From positions 508,192-572,191 of the forward strand of contig NW_019091477.1 of assembly GCF_001949145.1 (NCBI RefSeq): DNA of 64,000 nt. The letters are read 5' to 3'. Positions 58,201 to 64,000 of the stretch are shown one piece after another (the first letter of the stretch is position 1; the number at the start of each line of letters is the position of its first letter). Below the pieces are notes generated by a model. That model saw nothing but the letters and a program-made list of their open reading frames with translations. It made no database searches and was not told where the DNA came from. This stretch comes from Acanthaster planci. Lineage: Eukaryota; Echinodermata; Asteroidea; Valvatida; Acanthasteridae. The translations under genes and the position numbers were made by a program.

Positions 58201-58957
58201 CAGTGACAGTCTCAACTGCATCAAAACACTGTCAGATTGGAAGAGTGTGACGTTGCAGCCGATTAACTACCCTCTCTTGTTCCATGTATTGCATTTTCAA
58301 GAATCCAAGCACATCCACCTTTTGCTTCATGTCAGCTAAATGTCGCAACAGAGTTGATCACAAATAAAGTCCCAGGAAAATTGTTAACGCTGGTGGAAGA
58401 GCGGCAGAAGGATACCCTCCAACAATTGCTGGCAGTTTGAACTGATAACCTGAAAATTGATTACTACTGAATTACTGACTTACACTGACCATAGAGTGGA
58501 TCCCATCTCTACTTTTTTTCACACCATTGGCTGTACATCACATTATACACAATCACACTGTGGCACTGCCATGATTTGTCCGGATGGGAGAGGAGTTTTT
58601 TGGGGGGGGGGTACTCAGCACAGGCAAACTGATAAACCATAACCGGTAGAAGAGGGACCAATCTAAGATATATTCCACCAAATCGGTGATTTTTCATTTG
58701 CTTTGTACTCCTTTCTTCCGCTTTTTCCTCTCGTTATTTTCCCGTTTATTTTTGATTGTTAATGGGGAGGGGGGGCAACAGCTTTCGTTGCCACGCCCCC
58801 TTTGCAGCATGCACGGACTTGACTGCATCCTCTCCCCCAACTCTCCCGCCAAAGGGTTCACGCGGGAATTCCTACCTCGTTGACAAGGAACATGAGTTGC
58901 AGTACTGCCGTGTCGCTGTCGTGACGTACGTGGCAGTCCACACCAGGCCGGCCAAAT
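28092..58957 (-). CDS. STXBP5: Tomosyn (syntaxin-binding protein 5) gene, coding span (5' end outside window)
   Basis: Twenty-six exons on the minus strand join in frame from the propeller (RPGVDC...) to the stop codon. Known role: tomosyn binds syntaxin-1 and SNAP-25 through a C-terminal R-SNARE-like motif and lowers SNARE complex formation and vesicle priming; its N-terminal WD40 repeats form two beta-propellers related to Lgl/Sro7. Seen here: nearly the whole double propeller, a variable linker (exons 43418-36057), the tail segment TPEAPSKGFFKGLFGGG, and the SNARE-like end KYKDKKWYQF. Order: 58876-58957, 57822-57922, 56717-56851, 54370-54433, 53217-53424, 52860-52938, 52373-52527, 51076-51148, 49370-49526, an exon from 47380 into the gap, 46611-46651, 45915-46120, 45081-45368, 44523-44647, 43418-43640, 42842-43013, 36057-36179, 32591-32713, 31022-31150, 30822-30919, 30565-30655, 30126-30234, 29636-29731, 29032-29156, 28581-28702, 28092-28229. 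STXBP5 and STXBP5L are vertebrate duplicates; this gene would be orthologous to both. Confidence 0.95.
28581..28702 (-). CDS. STXBP5: Tomosyn exon: tail and first half of SNARE motif
   Basis: Encodes GESSGKPSRSIARHIPGTGG, then IEGVKANSSSAAGELYKARI. It corresponds to GEASSGKASRSLAQHIPGPGG in human tomosyn. The acceptor is gtttttag, completing a split Phe codon; the donor is gtgagt in phase 0. Confidence 0.95.
29032..29156 (-). CDS. STXBP5: Tomosyn exon: conserved tail segment GFFKGLFGGG
   Basis: Encodes ENLHDMLGDLFLPVNTPEAP, then SKGFFKGLFGGGSSTLDREDL. This tail segment between the second propeller and the SNARE motif is among the most conserved parts of the family. The acceptor is tctctttag and the donor is gtaagt, leaving one base of a Phe codon. 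Confidence 0.96.
29309..29408. repeat. Small inverted repeat around CCTGCAAGATGG
   Basis: GGTAGCCATCTTGCAGGACAG (from about 29309) is inverted at about 29388-29408 (CTGGCCTGCAAGATGGCAGCC), with roughly 60 bases between. It lies in a tomosyn intron; no other function is visible. Confidence 0.5.
29477..29627. mobile_element. piggyBac-type MITE with TTAA target sites, next to a splice donor
   Basis: A 143-bp element (29481-29623) begins CCCTCCTTTAG and ends CATAGGAGGG, and is flanked on both sides by TTAA (29477-29480 and 29624-29627). TTAA duplication with CCC...GGG ends is the signature of piggyBac-type insertions. In transcript direction it starts only nine bases into the intron that follows exon 29636-29731. 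A diverged relative lies at 17950-18225. Confidence 0.75.
29636..29731 (-). CDS. STXBP5: Tomosyn exon: IGRTFQF segment of second propeller
   Basis: Encodes IGRTFQFSSHGKGIYQASPT, then ELQRITICSEA. It corresponds to IARTFCFTNNGQALYLVSPTEIQRLTYSQE in human tomosyn. The acceptor is acttctcag and the donor is gtgaga. A MITE begins nine bases downstream of the donor. Confidence 0.95.
30126..30234 (-). CDS. STXBP5: Tomosyn exon: CLACYVANGHIMAFSLPS blade
   Basis: Encodes SVCLACYVANGHIMAFSLPS, then FRVLLDHDYLPLTDL, matching ACFLANGHIMTFSLPSLRPLL and DYLPLTD of the vertebrate proteins. The acceptor is tttgcag. The donor is gtctgt, the weakest in the gene, but phase and homology leave no alternative nearby. 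Confidence 0.94.
30565..30655 (-). CDS. STXBP5: Tomosyn exon: VISLPSQTCAYRV blade
   Basis: Encodes VISLPSQTCAYRVKVAESSY, then VVRADVISLQ, like VVALPSQNC and TSFAVRADVV of vertebrate tomosyns. The acceptor is gacctcgcag/GTC, phase 0; the donor is gtaagt, leaving one base. Confidence 0.94.
30822..30919 (-). CDS. STXBP5: Tomosyn exon: ADRQFVVICSEKEAK
   Basis: Encodes PPSLQRMRMSPSSSTEIADR, then QFVVICSEKEAK. It matches SVSPSSSQEISENQYAVICS and EKQAK of human STXBP5. The Ser-rich first half is a surface loop. The acceptor is tttgtgtcag and the donor is gtgggt. Confidence 0.94.
31022..31150 (-). CDS. STXBP5: Tomosyn exon: TILRLKGSTLLMAFLD
   Basis: Encodes TILRLKGSTLLMAFLDCNGS, then LITPPYEPWKDVSRETKDSR and DK. 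It matches TILRLKGAILRMAFLDTTG and PPAYEPWRE of human STXBP5. The acceptor is cccccag and the donor is gtaagt; phases fit. Confidence 0.95.
31605..32567 (-). mobile_element. hAT-like DNA transposon remnant in a tomosyn intron
   Basis: The ends are CAGACCTGCCAA (31605-31616) and, inverted, CATACGTGCCAA (32556-32567), matching at 10 of 12 positions. TGCCTG flanks both sides directly (31599-31604 and 32568-32573), a perfect 6-bp target duplication. Inside is a minus-strand frame with a BED-like zinc-finger protein start (31747-32193). The element is about 960 bp, far shorter than an autonomous hAT, so most of the transposase is missing. In transcript direction it begins 23 bases into the intron after exon 32591-32713. 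Confidence 0.75.
31747..32193 (-). pseudogene. Truncated hAT-type transposase N-terminus (148 codons)
   Basis: The frame starts MKMASTSKKDPPKWKQSFKR and contains ARCTLCSSDFSIVHSGSYDV followed by SRHIESSKRRD, a C-x2-C...H-x-H/C arrangement like BED or TTF-type fingers at the start of hAT-family transposases. The end, FTDVEKTMFPDSKIASQF then ACRRTKTT, matches the segment that precedes the catalytic core in such proteins. The catalytic RNase H-like domain and dimerisation region are absent, so it is a remnant. A short host-used DNA-binding protein cannot be excluded but nothing supports it. Confidence 0.7.
32591..32713 (-). CDS. STXBP5: Tomosyn exon: SPCIWVGTTLGSVLVI blade
   Basis: Encodes SVTSPCIWVGTTLGSVLVIV, then INLPPWGEQRYTQPVIVTPS. 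It matches SPCLWVGTTLGTVLVIALNL and GEQRLLQPVIVSPSG of human STXBP5. The acceptor is tttttcgcag and the donor is gtgagt. A hAT-like element starts 23 bases into the following intron. Confidence 0.95.
32714..36056. other. Tomosyn intron, 3.3 kb
   Basis: No exon recognised. A stretch at about 33970-34150 is rich in GGTTAC and TGGCC words, and a poly-A run lies at 36003-36020, just downstream of the next exon's donor in transcript direction. Confidence 0.5.
36057..36179 (-). CDS. STXBP5: Tomosyn linker exon: Pro-rich stretch and FSQLIKFVVAGLSM
   Basis: Encodes APNGSPPTPPPSPKEGPKES, then NPAHSHFSQLIKFVVAGLSM. The second half stands where vertebrate tomosyns have EAISALHFCETFTRKTD, just before SPCLWVG, and aligns only loosely. 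The exon is supported by a ggctcag acceptor, a gtgagt donor and phases compatible with both sides. All three frames are open here, so the frame choice rests on phase. Confidence 0.75.
   Translation of the reverse strand: MPQTVLRPPLHPVRRRGPRSPTLPIPTSASSSNLLLLVLA
38911..39034 (+). promoter_or_regulatory. CCAAT boxes and GC-box-like word in a tomosyn intron
   Basis: CAGCCAATCAG occurs twice, 62 bp apart (CCAAT at 38968-38972 and 39030-39034), next to CCCGCCCAC at 38912-38920. The extended CCAATCAG form is the preferred NF-Y site. It could belong to an internal promoter, but no exon with a start codon is recognised beside it. Confidence 0.3.
40966..41110. repeat. Degenerate dispersed repeat (GGATAGGATGCCAGTCCATC type)
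   Basis: The words GGATAGGATGCCAGTCCATC, GGGTGGAGAGAGGCAAGA and GCCCGAGTGGC are typical of a repeat common in marine invertebrate genomes. A weaker relative with CGGAGACAGGCGAAGA and TTGCCCGAGGGCA is at about 6955-7080. Family assignment is from memory of the pattern. Confidence 0.45.
41235..41544. mobile_element. 300-bp MITE with CAGGGTTCCTG ends and 5-bp target duplication
   Basis: The element 41240-41539 begins CAGGGTTCCTG and ends CAGGAACCCTG, a perfect 11-bp inverted repeat that continues more loosely. AAACT flanks both sides directly (41235-41239 and 41540-41544). The interior repeats CATGACTTTT, TTCCA(T/C)GACCAAA and similar words. CAGGG ends suggest the hAT superfamily, though 5 bp is shorter than the usual 8-bp hAT duplication. 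Confidence 0.8.
42842..43013 (-). CDS. STXBP5: Tomosyn variable linker exon
   Basis: Encodes QNGVCVSPTSSNSTRKQGRN, then NHDPAQLKRSKSQGSRKLIS and CKAQSVCSDSGNCGPGE. It resembles the STXBP5L linker (NGHCTSPTSQSC...GKR, KAQS). The basic, Ser-rich sequence is a likely phosphorylation and splicing-variable region. The acceptor is a tandem NAGNAG (ctgcagcag), so Gln may be included or skipped. The donor used here is gtactg at 42836-42841; a perfect gtaagt inside the exon (42920-42925) would shorten it by 84 bases with the frame kept. Confidence 0.85.
43418..43640 (-). CDS. STXBP5: Tomosyn exon: LAFGTTTGLVIVDFLQK blade
   Basis: Encodes LAFGTTTGLVIVDFLQKTCL, then LNMGTPDLYGSADPYTRTPR, SPKKTKPQGLGDIVEQYMAD and PERCKSPTGSSTEQ. 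It matches VTFGNCNGLAMVDYLQK, LYGSNDPYRREPRSPRKSRQ and RCKSPT of human tomosyns. The acceptor is acttgcag and the donor is gtaggc, phase 0. Confidence 0.95.
44171..44488. repeat. 66-bp minisatellite, about five copies
   Basis: Units starting TACCCATCAGGCAATCAATC begin at 44171, 44237, 44303, 44369 and 44427. Units 2 and 3 are almost identical and the outer ones are diverged; unit 4 is shortened. The period is a multiple of three, which opens a long minus-strand frame of repeated VGGWI/LFVDGWMGC that is not a gene. It ends about 35 bases from the exon at 44523 on its intron side. The CCCA/CCATCCA-rich sequence extends left to about 43800. Confidence 0.9.
44523..44647 (-). CDS. STXBP5: Tomosyn exon: KRAAGFQPDLCCQLVWVDGE
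   Basis: Encodes VKGGPHKRAAGFQPDLCCQL, then VWVDGEAPSTITTVEINSCY and G plus a split Leu codon. It matches VKTRPVRMPPGYQADLVIQL and VWVDGEPPQQITSLAV of human STXBP5L. The acceptor is ttgtttag and the donor is gtaagt. Confidence 0.95.
45081..45368 (-). CDS. STXBP5: Tomosyn exon: low-complexity loop between blades
   Basis: A phase-0 exon of 96 codons. It opens VLEIAIVYEPEEPDTPEAET, passes through a Pro run, a Ser/Ala/Gly/Thr-rich stretch and ends SSGEGIRDNVPNLK. It matches the EVRLLYE...ETPEGEQPPPLPTP and DGLRDNVPCLK region of human tomosyn, with a longer Ala/Gly-rich loop here. The acceptor is gcttatag and the donor is gtaggc. GC-rich third positions open shadow frames on the plus strand. Confidence 0.94.
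45495..45578. repeat. 14-bp tandem repeat, six copies
   Basis: Six head-to-tail copies of AAGTACTACACATT (variants ending ATG, ATA, ACA, ACG). Each contains the palindrome AGTACT. Located in a tomosyn intron about 125 bp from the exon at 45368. Confidence 0.9.
45915..46120 (-). CDS. STXBP5: Tomosyn exon: LQVLYKLKTAKVFEK
   Basis: Encodes MLQVLYKLKTAKVFEKQKQA, then RSLDGDEEPFAIQMVKLCQE, SRLLAVAGASGHVILYRFSR and LEVTTELT. It matches LQVLYKLKTAKVFEK, EDPFAIQM and HVIIYRFSK of human tomosyns. The acceptor is tctgggtag and the donor is gtgagc. Confidence 0.96.
46611..46651 (-). CDS. STXBP5: Tomosyn 41-bp exon: HADGTVKFWDSSQ
   Basis: A very short exon encoding HADGTVKFWDSSQ, identical in layout to GHADGSVKFWDAS of human tomosyn, a WD40 core strand. 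The acceptor is gtgtgcag, the donor is gtgagg, and single bases at each end complete split codons. It is easily missed by gene finders. Confidence 0.93.
47044..47339. other. Assembly gap of 296 N
   Basis: A run of N inside the tomosyn gene. It hides the end and the donor of the exon that begins at 47380. Open frames drawn through the N run are meaningless. Confidence 0.99.
47340..47380 (-). CDS. STXBP5: Tomosyn exon cut by the assembly gap
   Basis: The visible 41 bases encode NWPVKGGGWGSGG, following YSKK of the previous exon, like YSKKEWPINGGNWG of human tomosyn. The acceptor is tttcctgcag. The rest, expected to end with something like PEIIITG, lies within the N run; end coordinate unknown. 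Confidence 0.88.
49370..49526 (-). CDS. STXBP5: Tomosyn exon: YPCFENPYPMDLHESPVTC
   Basis: Encodes YPCFENPYPMDLHESPVTCV, then QYYSDCPSDLIPHLYSAGSN and SLNRKKQLYSKK. It matches YPIFENPYPLSIHESPVTCC and DCPVDLIPALYSVG of human tomosyn. The acceptor is ctgtcaacag and the donor is gtgaga, phase 0. Confidence 0.96.
51076..51148 (-). CDS. STXBP5: Tomosyn exon: PQEPYAVVVLLESDLVVVDL
   Basis: A 73-bp exon encoding PQEPYAVVVLLESDLVVVDL then TSQ and a split Gly codon; matches FQEPYAVVVLLEKDLVLIDL of human tomosyn. The acceptor is gctttcag and the donor is gtaagc. Confidence 0.95.
52373..52527 (-). CDS. STXBP5: Tomosyn exon: FILFSGGLPYEKASSTPSIT
   Basis: Encodes DPFILFSGGLPYEKASSTPS, then ITIMQGKTTTVLEMEHTVVD and FLCLCDNPWPS. 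It matches EPFIILSGGLPYDTVGRRPC, LTVMHGKSTAVLEMDYSIVD and FLTLCETPYP. The acceptor is ttctttcag and the donor is gtaaga. Confidence 0.96.
52860..52938 (-). CDS. STXBP5: Tomosyn exon: LKPEPCTPVLKVEWRSVKNG
   Basis: A 79-bp exon encoding KVPAKGLKPEPCTPVLKVEW, then RSVKN, matching KKPEPCKPILKVEFKTTRSG of human tomosyn. The acceptor is cacccacag and the donor is gtaaga. It has no start codon of its own, so simple open-frame scans miss it; I place it from the phase gap between its neighbours. Confidence 0.94.
53217..53424 (-). CDS. STXBP5: Tomosyn exon: WD40 blade with GVVAMWDLRTRAAEQRF
   Basis: Encodes LLIGFETGVVAMWDLRTRAA, then EQRFNCSQPVRCISWHHEGK, QFIVSHTDGTLTTWSVKNAT and KPANIISPH. It matches LLIGFESGTVVLWDLKSKKA, SVAWHHEGKQFICSHSDGTL of human tomosyn. 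The acceptor is ttgaactag, which has a poor pyrimidine tract; the donor is gtaggg. Its first 34 bases and the acceptor are repeated several times upstream in the intron (53425-53771). Confidence 0.95.
53391..53771 (-). repeat. Tandem array derived from the 5' end of a tomosyn exon
   Basis: Unit starts (plus-strand words TGG(C/A)CACCAC or TAGAGACCA) lie at about 53391, 53462, 53502, 53571, 53598, 53667 and 53735. Most units carry (C/G)CCC(G/T)(T/G)CTCAAAA and end in AAACAA. Unit 0 is the true exon start, encoding LLIGFETGVVA. On the minus strand the unit at 53502-53570 reads FLVGFEQGVVSI in the same frame, after a CCAG that mimics the acceptor. The copies at 53598 (TRFEKGLVSI) and 53667 (FEAGVVAI) are more diverged. 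Units 1 and 3 are shortened. Confidence 0.8.
54249..54273. repeat. TC dinucleotide microsatellite
   Basis: About twelve TC repeats, interrupted by one CG, in a tomosyn intron about 100 bp from the exon at 54370. Seen directly. Confidence 0.9.
54370..54433 (-). CDS. STXBP5: Tomosyn exon: KTHPGPVVHLSDNPTDANK
   Basis: A 64-bp exon encoding SRKTHPGPVVHLSDNPTDAN and K, matching STKTHPGPVVHLSDNPRDEG of human tomosyn. The acceptor is gcatttcag and the donor is gtcagt; only this frame keeps phase with both neighbours. Confidence 0.95.
56717..56851 (-). CDS. STXBP5: Tomosyn exon: FQSKWLYIGTERGNVHVVNI
   Basis: Encodes ITHCTLPFQSKWLYIGTERG, then NVHVVNIESFVLSGYVINWN and KAIE plus a split Leu. Nearly identical to LPFQSKWLYVGTERGNTHIV and NIESFILSGYVIMWNKAIEL of human tomosyn. 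The acceptor is ttccctacag and the donor is gtgagt. Confidence 0.97.
56985..57183 (+). repeat. Dispersed repeat, plus-strand copy of 21362-21550
   Basis: Carries GTACGCAAAGACCATACAT, TTACGCGTAATCAGCGTG, ACGCGCCTAAGTGGCGAGTA and GCCCTCTTTTGTTCCGCTCAG, shared in order with the minus-strand copy at 21362-21550. It contains an extra short insertion (about 57090-57118) relative to that copy. Intronic. Confidence 0.7.
57822..57922 (-). CDS. STXBP5: Tomosyn exon: LHLWNLRQKRPAILHSLKFN
   Basis: Encodes GALVSVCADDSLHLWNLRQK, then RPAILHSLKFNRE. Nearly identical to DDTLHLWNLRQKRPAILHSL of human tomosyn, a WD40 blade ending in LWNL. The acceptor is ttctcctccag and the donor is gtgcgt. Confidence 0.97.
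58876..58957 (-). CDS. STXBP5: Tomosyn exon: FGRPGVDCHVRHDSDTAVLQ (first exon in window)
   Basis: Encodes FGRPGVDCHVRHDSDTAVLQ, then LMFLVNE, matching LFGRPGVDCYCQHESGAAVL and QFLINE of human tomosyn. I chose the acceptor gacctgtccag because it restores the phase of a split Leu codon; another AG lies 13 bases upstream. The donor is gtagga. The preceding exon, expected to encode the GFPHQPTALAFDP-type start of the first propeller, is not found in the window. Confidence 0.92.
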
Positions 58958-61900
58958 CTGGACAGGTCTCTGAGTTAAGTTAAAAACCTCGCTGGGCACA
59001 AAGGCATAGGTACAGGCACGCGTGTCTTTCTGGCACTGGGCTGACGGCTCTTTCTGGTTTGTGTTGTCCATTGTTGAGTTTCCTCGAATAAAAACAAACA
59101 GTCCTTTTGCCCTGTATTTCTCCCACACAGGTCCCATAAATACATGTAGCAATATGCAGACCTACATGTATACAAAACTAACTTAAATACATACACATGT
59201 ACATGCATGTACATGTATACTTGTATCATCCAACAAAGTCAACTTGTCAGTGGCGAACGTAAACAGCCATTTAATATACATATCCACGTACAAGTATCTA
59301 CCTTCAAAATGCATGTGATTCATTCAAGTACCAGTAATAATTGCCAGCAGTAGGCATGTGAATCCCAGACACATACCAAAATTGACACTGAAGGCATTAC
59401 GGTGAATGCATACGGGTACACTGTACATCCCCACTTCAGGGAAATCACTAAGCCCCAACAAATTTATTGATGTCGGTAAATGTAACTCCAAATAAACTGG
59501 AATGCTATTTCCTATCGAGTCCGATTCTTTCCCAAATCCCCCTCCCCGCCCGAAACACAGCACAAAGAAATAGATCCACGCAAGCGTGCAGAACTGTCAT
59601 TAAAAATCCCTGTCTGATTCGTAATTTTACTCTCTCCGTATTTGTTGAGAGGATCCCTTCACCCACTTGGCATAAACAGATCGTGTACATGTACGAGTGC
59701 GTGTGTGTGTGTGCAGTGTGCAGTGCCCGCTTCCAAACCGTACAGATGTTAGCAGCAGTAAATGTGACCAGGGCACGAGGCAGCCACCGTGTACACGTAT
59801 GCACACGTATCATGTCACACGCTCAAATGACTTTAATGAGACGGGCATAATAACCAGCATGCAGTGATGTCATCTGCCATTCCTTCACTTATGGATCTCT
59901 CCCCCATCCCCCAACCCCATCGAGTAAGACTCTCTTCTTTCATCGCCCCCCCCCTGAGTATGAACACGGTAAACATCCGAGCAATTGTACATGTACAATG
60001 TACCGGTAGGCTGCATTTGCCGCCGCACTACCTCATTTCAGTAATCAAACAAAAACCCATAAAGGGAACCAGTCACGTTAGCCATGTTTCGCCGTTGATG
60101 ATAGCATTTTGATCATCCAAGAGCATTTTACATACGTGATTACACATTCAGGCTGTACATTACGGCTGAAACAAAATAATAGAACAATTCATGTTTTTAC
60201 AAAGTTAGTTCCATTTATGGTCAAAATGGACTGAGCACAATTTACCCATTAGTTTGGACATGAAAATGGACGTAGCTTTTTACATAACACAGTTTCAATC
60301 CTGTATGTAAGTCGCCATGCTGACGCACATGAAGAACACATTATGAAGTGCTCTAATTATGGCAAAAATGATTAGGCAAACGCTGTGAAAGTGAGAGTAC
60401 CCTACCATTTCTGGTCTGCTGCAAACACGACAAATATGTAAGTTTCACTTTCTTCCAAAATGCATCTCTTGGCAAAACTTAACTGCGCATCTTCGGTTAG
60501 GGGAAGTTTCTAGCATTAGAAACAATCCATGCACATGTAGGGCCTACACGTATCTGACTGCACTCCAATGGACAATGCACAGACCAGGGTGCATGCCAAC
60601 CTTGCCACCTTTGTGTGGACCTGACAGCAAACGCATCCTCCGAATACAGGTTGTGAGAACCTTGGGTGGACAAAGCCAGGTCCATTAGAGGTTACCCCCC
60701 CCCTTCCTGGGAAACATACACATACATGTATGTACATCTAGTTAGCATTTTGGGGTAACGGTTATCCACAGCGAAGGGAACTAAGCGGAACAGACAAGGA
60801 AACCATCGACAAAAATCCAACTTAAGAGGGTGCACAGATCAAGAAAACTGAGTAATTTCAAGATTAGTTTTAACACAAAAACAAAAGAATGTTCCCATTA
60901 GGTACTGGGTACCTGTAGGTGCCAGTAACTTTATAATGGGTGAACAGGGAGACTGTAGGTGCAACTGGGTGGGCCGTTAATGCAGTGGCGTACGGTACAT
61001 GTGGTGACCGGAGGGAAAAAAAAGAATAGAAATAGAATAAGAACAGAAAAAGAATAGAAAAAGAATAGAAATCACATTTGTAAAAATTTGCGGTAAAACT
61101 GTAGCGCTGGTTCCCAATCTGATGTATGTCCTCACTCTTTTCCGAGGACATAAATTTCTCAACTCTCACCACTCTGCTCATAAATCTATCCCACAGTGAA
61201 AACCGAGACTAGAATTTGCAGAGTGTTTTATGAATAGTTCATGCGGCTAAATTCTGCTTCAATTCGATTTCACCATTCTGATGGCTCCTATATTTGGCCG
61301 TGTCTCCCTGTACGCTGTAAACAAAATGAAAATTGTATGTTATTTACGCCAAGATGCACATGTAATGGTACCCTGTACTGAACTTGAATTGTGTGGCCTG
61401 TCATACACATGTTTTTTCATCAACCCTTCCCTTCAAAGTGTTTTTTTTAAGACATCCAATTCAGGTTACAGCTGTAGTCTTAACTTCTTTTTTACTATCG
61501 CTCAAACGAAACTGTAACGCGTCGTGAATTGTCTAATCGAGCACTGCTTATCACCAAGCTCCGTACTTTTTCTCACCTGAACCTTCACAGCAGACATGTA
61601 CTGCATAAAAATATATAAACAGCAGGAAAAATCCACGATCAATTCATAAATTCACACGTACAAGTATGTTTACACACCACAGTGTAGTCCAATTTTCGCC
61701 GTGTGTCAAACGGCATTCGGTTTGCCATGATGTATGCCCCCTCCCAACCTTAGCAACCTATGACGTAGGCAACCATGAAATATGCACAATTTTATTTGAC
61801 ACATTCTGAGAGTGAGAGAGTAATTCAAAAACGCCTCAACTGCATGAATGTCCCAATGCGATGCATGTACGTCCATCCACACATATGAATTGGTACTGAT

Positions 61901-64000
61901 GCCGCGGTTAGAGACGGTGCGCATACGTACCATGTACCGGTAACTGGCTTTCATTATGTGCAGCCCTGTGCGTCATGTACCGGTGCTGTACACATGCATG
62001 TGTGCTCCCTTCAATTCGGGTCAACCTATTTTGGTTCTTTCTTTCTGTGGAGAATGTGGACAGCACCGACTGCGACGGTTTAATGGCCCGAGCGTTTATC
62101 GGCAAGAAAATGCGCAGTGGCGCGGCAAAGAAATCCATACTGCCATTTACGGAGGGGCGCATACATGTACAAGCCCGGGGGCAGACCATGGGGATGCCAG
62201 AACTGTGCCCCTCGTTTTCGTTGTGCTTGTCTCTTGTCCATGTAAACATGGACAGCATGGACAGAAAGGATTTAGCATTTTGTATGCAAACAACTGTGTG
62301 GTGAACATGATCATGGCAATGTATCATTTGAAGAGTCACCCAGGTGTCCAATGCCTTGTGCAGTGTGCATGTGTGGCAAATACTTCCTATATGTACATGT
62401 AGATGAAAAAAATCTCTGGCAGGAAAGCTCCTATTAACTTGACGCCAAAAGGTCAGGTCGCAGATGTATCCATAGGAAATGCCTGAACATGCCTACATGG
62501 GTATAGCACAGGTACAGCCATGTTCATTCTTCCGAAAAGTTGTTAAATATCGAGAGATCATTTCCGCAAAGACATTCCACAACACTGGCCAGAAAATCTC
62601 ACTGAGCCATCCTTTCTGCCTCTCTCTCACTGTATCTTCACAGTAAGCACTAGTTTAATAAACAGTTTGTCAACATCCTTCCAGAAAAAGCTTGCACAAA
62701 GTCCAAACACTCAACCGAGGTATCTGCTTCAAGAGATAAAGGAGCAACCATTGATGTACATACGGTATACAGAACCCATTCCAAAACCAGGTCCTCCTAA
62801 AAACTTGTTTGCCCAAATGAAAATATAAAGCCCCTTTAAAGAACCAAGAACAAAACAAAACCAAAAATATACAGGTCCCATTAAAAAGTCTTGTCTACAC
62901 TAGAATACATGCTTCTTTTCAGCACTTAAGAAAATTAATACATCATGTGCAGATACATGTATGTCTATCAAGCGGCAATTAATTAATATGAACTAACTTT
63001 ACGACATCAGTTCCTGGCGATATTACTGGAATAATGGAAAAAATGTTAATGACCATGGATTACAATTCCCAGTCTGTAAATATCCGGGATGCTGTACGCA
63101 GATGATGCATAAAAGATACATGCAAGCTCTCCATTTGTTTGGCGGGTTATTTGCATGAATTCATCACTCGTGGAAATTACAGAATTGTTCTAAATTTACA
63201 AAATCATACAGGGACACGAAAAAATTGGACCCCTAATTTATAGAATGACCCTTTCGGCAACATGCAGCATAATAGAAAATACTCCATGCAATACAGCATG
63301 TCATTTGTCTTGGTGCCTGTGTTCCCTGCTTGTATTCGGACAACAAACAAATCGAGGCGCATTTGGTGTGGTCATGGCAATCATTCTTGTGAAACTTGAG
63401 GAATATTATCCTTAGCTCTCCTCTGCTCCAGAGCGGGTCGAATGATAAATGCGCACAAAACCTGGCTACGTGATTACGCCCTCCCTCCCCTTGTCAACAC
63501 CCAGTGCTCTGGCTTACGGTAAAAAAAAAAGGAGGAAGGAAAAGAAAGATTGCGTACGCACAAGGTCACGTCCGAGTTGACTGCACATGAGGTGTTGTGA
63601 ATTACGTCAACCCCCGTGAGTGCGTTTTCTGGGCTGACGTTGAAACCTTCCCCTATCCCACCCCCCCCTCCCCCTGTCTTTCTTCCTCTACTTTCCGCAT
63701 CTTGTTTGTGCTCGTCTATATTTAGGTCGGAAGGGTGCTCTGAAGCGTTTCTTTTGATAACAGGGGGAAGGCGAAGGACGATGAAAAGAAACGGGGGTAG
63801 GGAGGGGGCAGAGTGCACTAATAGCGCTCAGAGGAGCAGGGAGCAAATGACGGATGCAAGACCACGAGGAAATGAGAAGAATGCAGAATTCATGAATGGA
63901 ATTCTTCATTCTTGTCCTGTGAATATTTCATTAGCCGCATTTCACCTGTTTCAGCTGGGGGGGTGGAAGGAAGGAGGGAACACGATACTGTGAAATAAAA
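58958..64000. other. Tomosyn 5' intron, no exon recognised
   Basis: Five kilobases without a supported exon. Contents: TACATG clusters (59150-59225, 60720-60740, 62160-62170), a short GT repeat near 59697-59712, C and G runs (59945-59953, 60695-60703, 63660-63668), a poly-A/GAATAGAAA-rich patch at about 61015-61075, and the repeat copy at 63131-63255. Open frames on both strands look random. Confidence 0.55.
63131..63255 (+). repeat. Dispersed repeat, second copy of 8704-8953
   Basis: Shares TTGTTTGGCGGGTTATTTGC...CATCACTCGTGGAAAT and the end TTGGACCCCTAATTTATAGA with 8827-8953, same orientation, and finishes with ATGACCCT, the reverse complement of the AGGGTCATTC end seen at 8704. Only the 3' half of the element is visible. 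Confidence 0.65.

Noticed and set aside
61908-62402. Overlapping long frames on both strands
   Set aside because: Neither has a recognisable domain, splice context or continuation; codon content differs from the real exons.

Overview
This is a stretch of animal nuclear genome: multi-exon genes with GT-AG introns, large introns full of degenerate DNA transposons, and no prokaryotic gene organisation. The abundant palindromic TACATGTA motif, the repeat types and the proteins suggest a marine invertebrate, plausibly a deuterostome (echinoderm, hemichordate or cephalochordate). The species cannot be fixed from the sequence. There is an assembly gap of 296 N at 47044-47339 and a single N at 18074.

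Two protein-coding genes are supported, both on the minus strand and head to tail. Neither is complete in the window. The upstream gene (right side, 58957 down to 28092) is tomosyn/STXBP5, a WD40-repeat, syntaxin-binding regulator of exocytosis. I reconstructed 26 coding exons, including the last one, which carries the R-SNARE-like C-terminus and the stop codon. The first exon or exons lie beyond position 64000, and one exon runs into the N gap. The downstream gene (16372 down to 224) is the OCRL/INPP5B inositol polyphosphate 5-phosphatase. I reconstructed 15 exons, with a proposed start codon at 16372. They encode a PH-like N-terminus, a linker with clathrin/AP-2 motifs and the complete catalytic core. 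The ASH and RhoGAP parts continue off the left edge. Exon boundaries were set by consensus splice sites, reading phase from exon to exon, and agreement with the human families as I know them.

Layout: 1-5910 holds the OCRL catalytic exons, with a foldback element, a long-TIR MITE and a SINE-like copy between them. 5911-16372 holds the N-terminal OCRL exons, separated by large introns with TACATG-rich clusters; intron 1 carries 650 bp of degenerate AGACCTC/AGGTCTC repeats. 16373-28091 is intergenic sequence plus tomosyn 3' UTR. 28092-32713 holds the C-terminal tomosyn exons, with a piggyBac-type MITE and a hAT-like element each inserted within about 25 bp of a 5' splice site. 32714-42841 is mostly intron. 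42842-58957 holds the WD40 propeller and linker exons with minisatellites. 58958-64000 is 5' intron without recognised exons.

Both products act at membranes: OCRL removes the 5-phosphate of PI(4,5)P2 during endocytosis and tomosyn restrains SNARE assembly in exocytosis. I found no undescribed system in the sense of a new operon-like locus. The least ordinary structures are a tandem array built from the 5' end of a tomosyn WD40 exon, a frame-preserving alternative donor in the tomosyn linker, the clustered AP-2/clathrin motifs of the OCRL linker, and the OCRL intron-1 repeat array.
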